From Bacteroidales bacterium (GTDB lineage: Bacteria > Bacteroidota > Bacteroidia > Bacteroidales > B18-G4): a stretch of 15,872 nucleotides of DNA. Shown in pieces: positions 14,035 to 15,872 of the stretch. The translations under genes and the position numbers were made by a program. The notes under the pieces are model-generated. The model worked only from the letters and a program-made list of their open reading frames with translations, ran no database searches and was not told where the DNA came from. How positions within the stretch are numbered: position 1 is the first letter of the stretch; every line of letters begins with the position of its first letter. The stretch lies in the NCBI GenBank assembly GCA_023132505.1, contig JAGLYE010000010.1, positions 1 to 15,872 of the forward strand, given 5' to 3'.

Positions 14035-15872
14035 ATGATGAAAGAAAGTAAAAAACATATCGGAGGAAAGGTGCTTTTTTGGAAAAGACATATCATTCAA
14101 GTGATGGTATTGCTGTTTGTAGCAGGCTTAATCGCATACTCCAATACTTTTTACGGGGCATTTTGCTGGGATGATAAAGCACAAATTCTAATCAGTGAAG
14201 ATGTTCATGATCTTACTGATTTTGCAGATCCTTCGGTTTGGATGGATGTCAACTACCGGCCATTGTCAAAGCTTAGCTTTGCGTTGAACTGGTTTCTTAG
14301 CGGGGAGAATGTGTTTGGCTATCACATTATTAACCTTTTGCTTCACATACTTACTGCTTTTGTGGCGTACCTCCTGGCCAGGTATACACTTACTTTATTG
14401 TCATACGATAAGCGCTTCGACCAAAGGATGAAAAATGTAAGCGCATTATTTGTGGCTCTTCTATTTCTGCTTCATCCCTTACAGACCATGGCAGTGACCT
14501 ATATTGTCCAGAGGATGACCATCATGGCTGCCCTTTTTTATATCCTGGCAGTTTTTCTTTATGCCAAAGGCAGGCATACATATATTAATGATGGACTGAA
14601 CCGCAGGTCGCTGGGCCTTCTGTTACTTGCGGTGCTTGCAGGCATCCTGGGTGTTATGTCAAAGCAGAATGCGGCGAGCTTTCCGCTTGCTTTTATACTA
14701 TATGAATTATTTTTTATCAGGAAGCCGGATGGCAAATATTGCAGGAAGTACGTGCTCTCGAGCATTGCAATATTTATTGCAGCTTTCCTGGGAGTCGCAC
14801 TTGCCGGTTTGTTGCCTGCTGAAACAGCACAATACACACGACTGGAATATTTTAGCGGGCAGCTGGGGATCTTTCACAAATACCTCTTGCTGATCCTCTT
14901 CCCAATAAGCCAGAATGTCGACTATTTTATCATATTGGAGCCACCATTATTCGGAACCAAAGAAATATTCGGTGCTATCTTGTTTTTCGGAATGCTATTA
15001 CTGGGTATAATTACCTTTAGGAAGAATAAACTGGTATCTTTCGGTATCTTCTGGTTCTTCATTGCCATGTCGGTCGAATCGGGTATCATCCCGATCAGGG
15101 ATATTATGATGGAGCACCGTATGTACCTCTCTATGTTCGGTATTGGAATTATCCTTGCCGGGATCATTATGACGTATATTCCATATAAGTCGGTCTATGC
15201 TGTTTATACAGTTGGGATCATTATATTCATGCTGCTGGCATTAGGGACATATAACAGGAACAAGGTCTGGCAATCAGAATTATTACTCTGGCAGGATTGC
15301 CTTGATAAAAACCCTGACAACCCAAGGGCGATGAACAACCTGGGGCTTGCAATACAAGCCAATTCCAAATTCGCTAATAGCATGCAACAGCGGAATAAAG
15401 ATTTACGGCTTGCTATTTCCTATTTCAGCAAGTCAATGACAGGCGATACCGTATTTATGCAGGCATATCTGCATCGTGGTCTGGCCTATCTGGAGATGGA
15501 AGAATACCAAAAAGCCCTGTCAGATATTCAGCGCGTAGCATCAACAAAACCCCGACATGAATACTTGAAGCTGTATATAGAAGGGGTGATATATGCAAAG
15601 CAGGGTTTGCTGGAAAAATCTTTAAGTAATTTTGACAAGGCAATAGAAAAAAAGGACGATTTTGCCCTGCTTTATTCATGGCGTGGCCTGGTAGAATCAG
15701 AATTGAAGGAGTATGGGCATGCCATTGATGATTTCAAGCGCTCACTTGAGATCAACCCGGATCAGATTAAATTATGTATTAACATCTCGAATATGTACTT
15801 TTACCAGCATGATTACGTAAAGGCATTGAATTGGATCCGGAAGGCCAGGGATGGGGGAGAAGTTGTTGATAC
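14035..15872 (+). CDS. TMTC/PMT-like GT-C membrane protein with C-terminal TPR repeats (3' end cut off)
   Basis: The frame is open from ATG ATG at 14035-14040 to the window end (612 codons) without a stop. Residues about 21-402 form a multi-spanning membrane domain. After the first helix comes FCWDDKAQI with Asp46/Asp47, the acidic pair expected in the first luminal loop of GT-C enzymes. NYRPLSKLSFALNW (73-86), GYHIINLLLH (95-104) and LLHPLQTMAVTYIVQR (145-160) follow the pattern of TMTC-like and bacterial GT-C/TPR proteins. From about 408 there are at least four TPR-like units (PRAMNNLGLA, AYLHRGLAYLEMEEYQKAL, KLYIEGVIYAKQGLLEKSL, SWRGLVESELKEYGHAI). Such proteins are thought to glycosylate proteins or lipids at the membrane using a lipid-linked sugar. 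It is divergent from the glycan locus, which may be relevant. Confidence 0.85.
   Translation, partial: MMKESKKHIGGKVLFWKRHIIQVMVLLFVAGLIAYSNTFYGAFCWDDKAQILISEDVHDLTDFADPSVWMDVNYRPLSKLSFALNWFLSGENVFGYHIINLLLHILTAFVAYLLARYTLTLLSYDKRFDQRMKNVSALFVALLFLLHPLQTMAVTYIVQRMTIMAALFYILAVFLYAKGRHTYINDGLNRRSLGLLLLAVLAGILGVMSKQNAASFPLAFILYELFFIRKPDGKYCRKYVLSSIAIFIAAFLGVALAGLLPAETAQYTRLEYFSGQLGIFHKYLLLILFPISQNVDYFIILEPPLFGTKEIFGAILFFGMLLLGIITFRKNKLVSFGIFWFFIAMSVESGIIPIRDIMMEHRMYLSMFGIGIILAGIIMTYIPYKSVYAVYTVGIIIFMLLALGTYNRNKVWQSELLLWQDCLDKNPDNPRAMNNLGLAIQANSKFANSMQQRNKDLRLAISYFSKSMTGDTVFMQAYLHRGLAYLEMEEYQKALSDIQRVASTKPRHEYLKLYIEGVIYAKQGLLEKSLSNFDKAIEKKDDFALLYSWRGLVESELKEYGHAIDDFKRSLEINPDQIKLCINISNMYFYQHDYVKALNWIRKARDGGEVVD

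Noticed and set aside
14559..14837. 92-residue - strand frame opposite the GT-C membrane protein
   Set aside because: It is a mirror of a continuous coding frame with strong membrane-protein and motif structure, with no start signal of its own.

Overview
The window looks like a chromosomal segment from a member of the Bacteroidota. The supporting signs are a TonB-dependent receptor with a carboxypeptidase-regulatory-like N-terminal domain, an A-rich translation leader, weak or absent Shine-Dalgarno sites, and several matches to the Bacteroidota -7 promoter box (TAnnTTTG). Nothing allows a genus to be named. No tRNA, rRNA or CRISPR array was seen.

Layout. Positions 1-428 hold the 3' part of an IS1-type transposase fragment. 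It is followed by a run of degenerate 7-bp repeats (445-521) and a possible promoter. Next is a two-gene unit on the + strand: a LivK-like substrate-binding lipoprotein (599-1741) and a TonB-dependent outer-membrane receptor (1774-4461), closed by a clear intrinsic terminator (4486-4516). A small SAM-dependent methyltransferase (4645-5292, +) converges on the next block with overlapping stop codons.

The main block (5289-13950) is a set of eight tightly packed genes on the - strand. In order of transcription they are: an ABC-2 permease and ATPase of the polysaccharide-export type (Wzm/Wzt, KpsM/KpsT, TagG/TagH); a PRSGNTF-type sulfotransferase; two HIPKT-type (heparan-sulfate-2-O/6-O-like) sulfotransferases; a fusion of a PRSGNTF-type sulfotransferase with a GT4-type glycosyltransferase; an adenylation-carrier didomain protein; and an LpxL-like acyltransferase. 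Most neighbours overlap or lie within a few bases. A second promoter candidate lies just before the adenylation gene. The most economical reading is a locus that builds, sulfates at several positions, acylates and exports a glycan or glycolipid. PAPS synthesis, sugar-nucleotide synthesis and other glycosyltransferases are not in the window.

Divergent from this block, on the + strand, is the start of a large membrane protein (14035 to the window end) with a GT-C/TMTC-like membrane domain followed by TPR repeats. Its C-terminus is cut off. The strongest candidates for something undescribed are the sulfotransferase-glycosyltransferase fusion, the array of four sulfotransferase modules from two families, and the pairing of a non-canonical adenylation-carrier protein (Asp235 position occupied by Ser) with an LpxL-type acyltransferase that could use its carrier-bound product.
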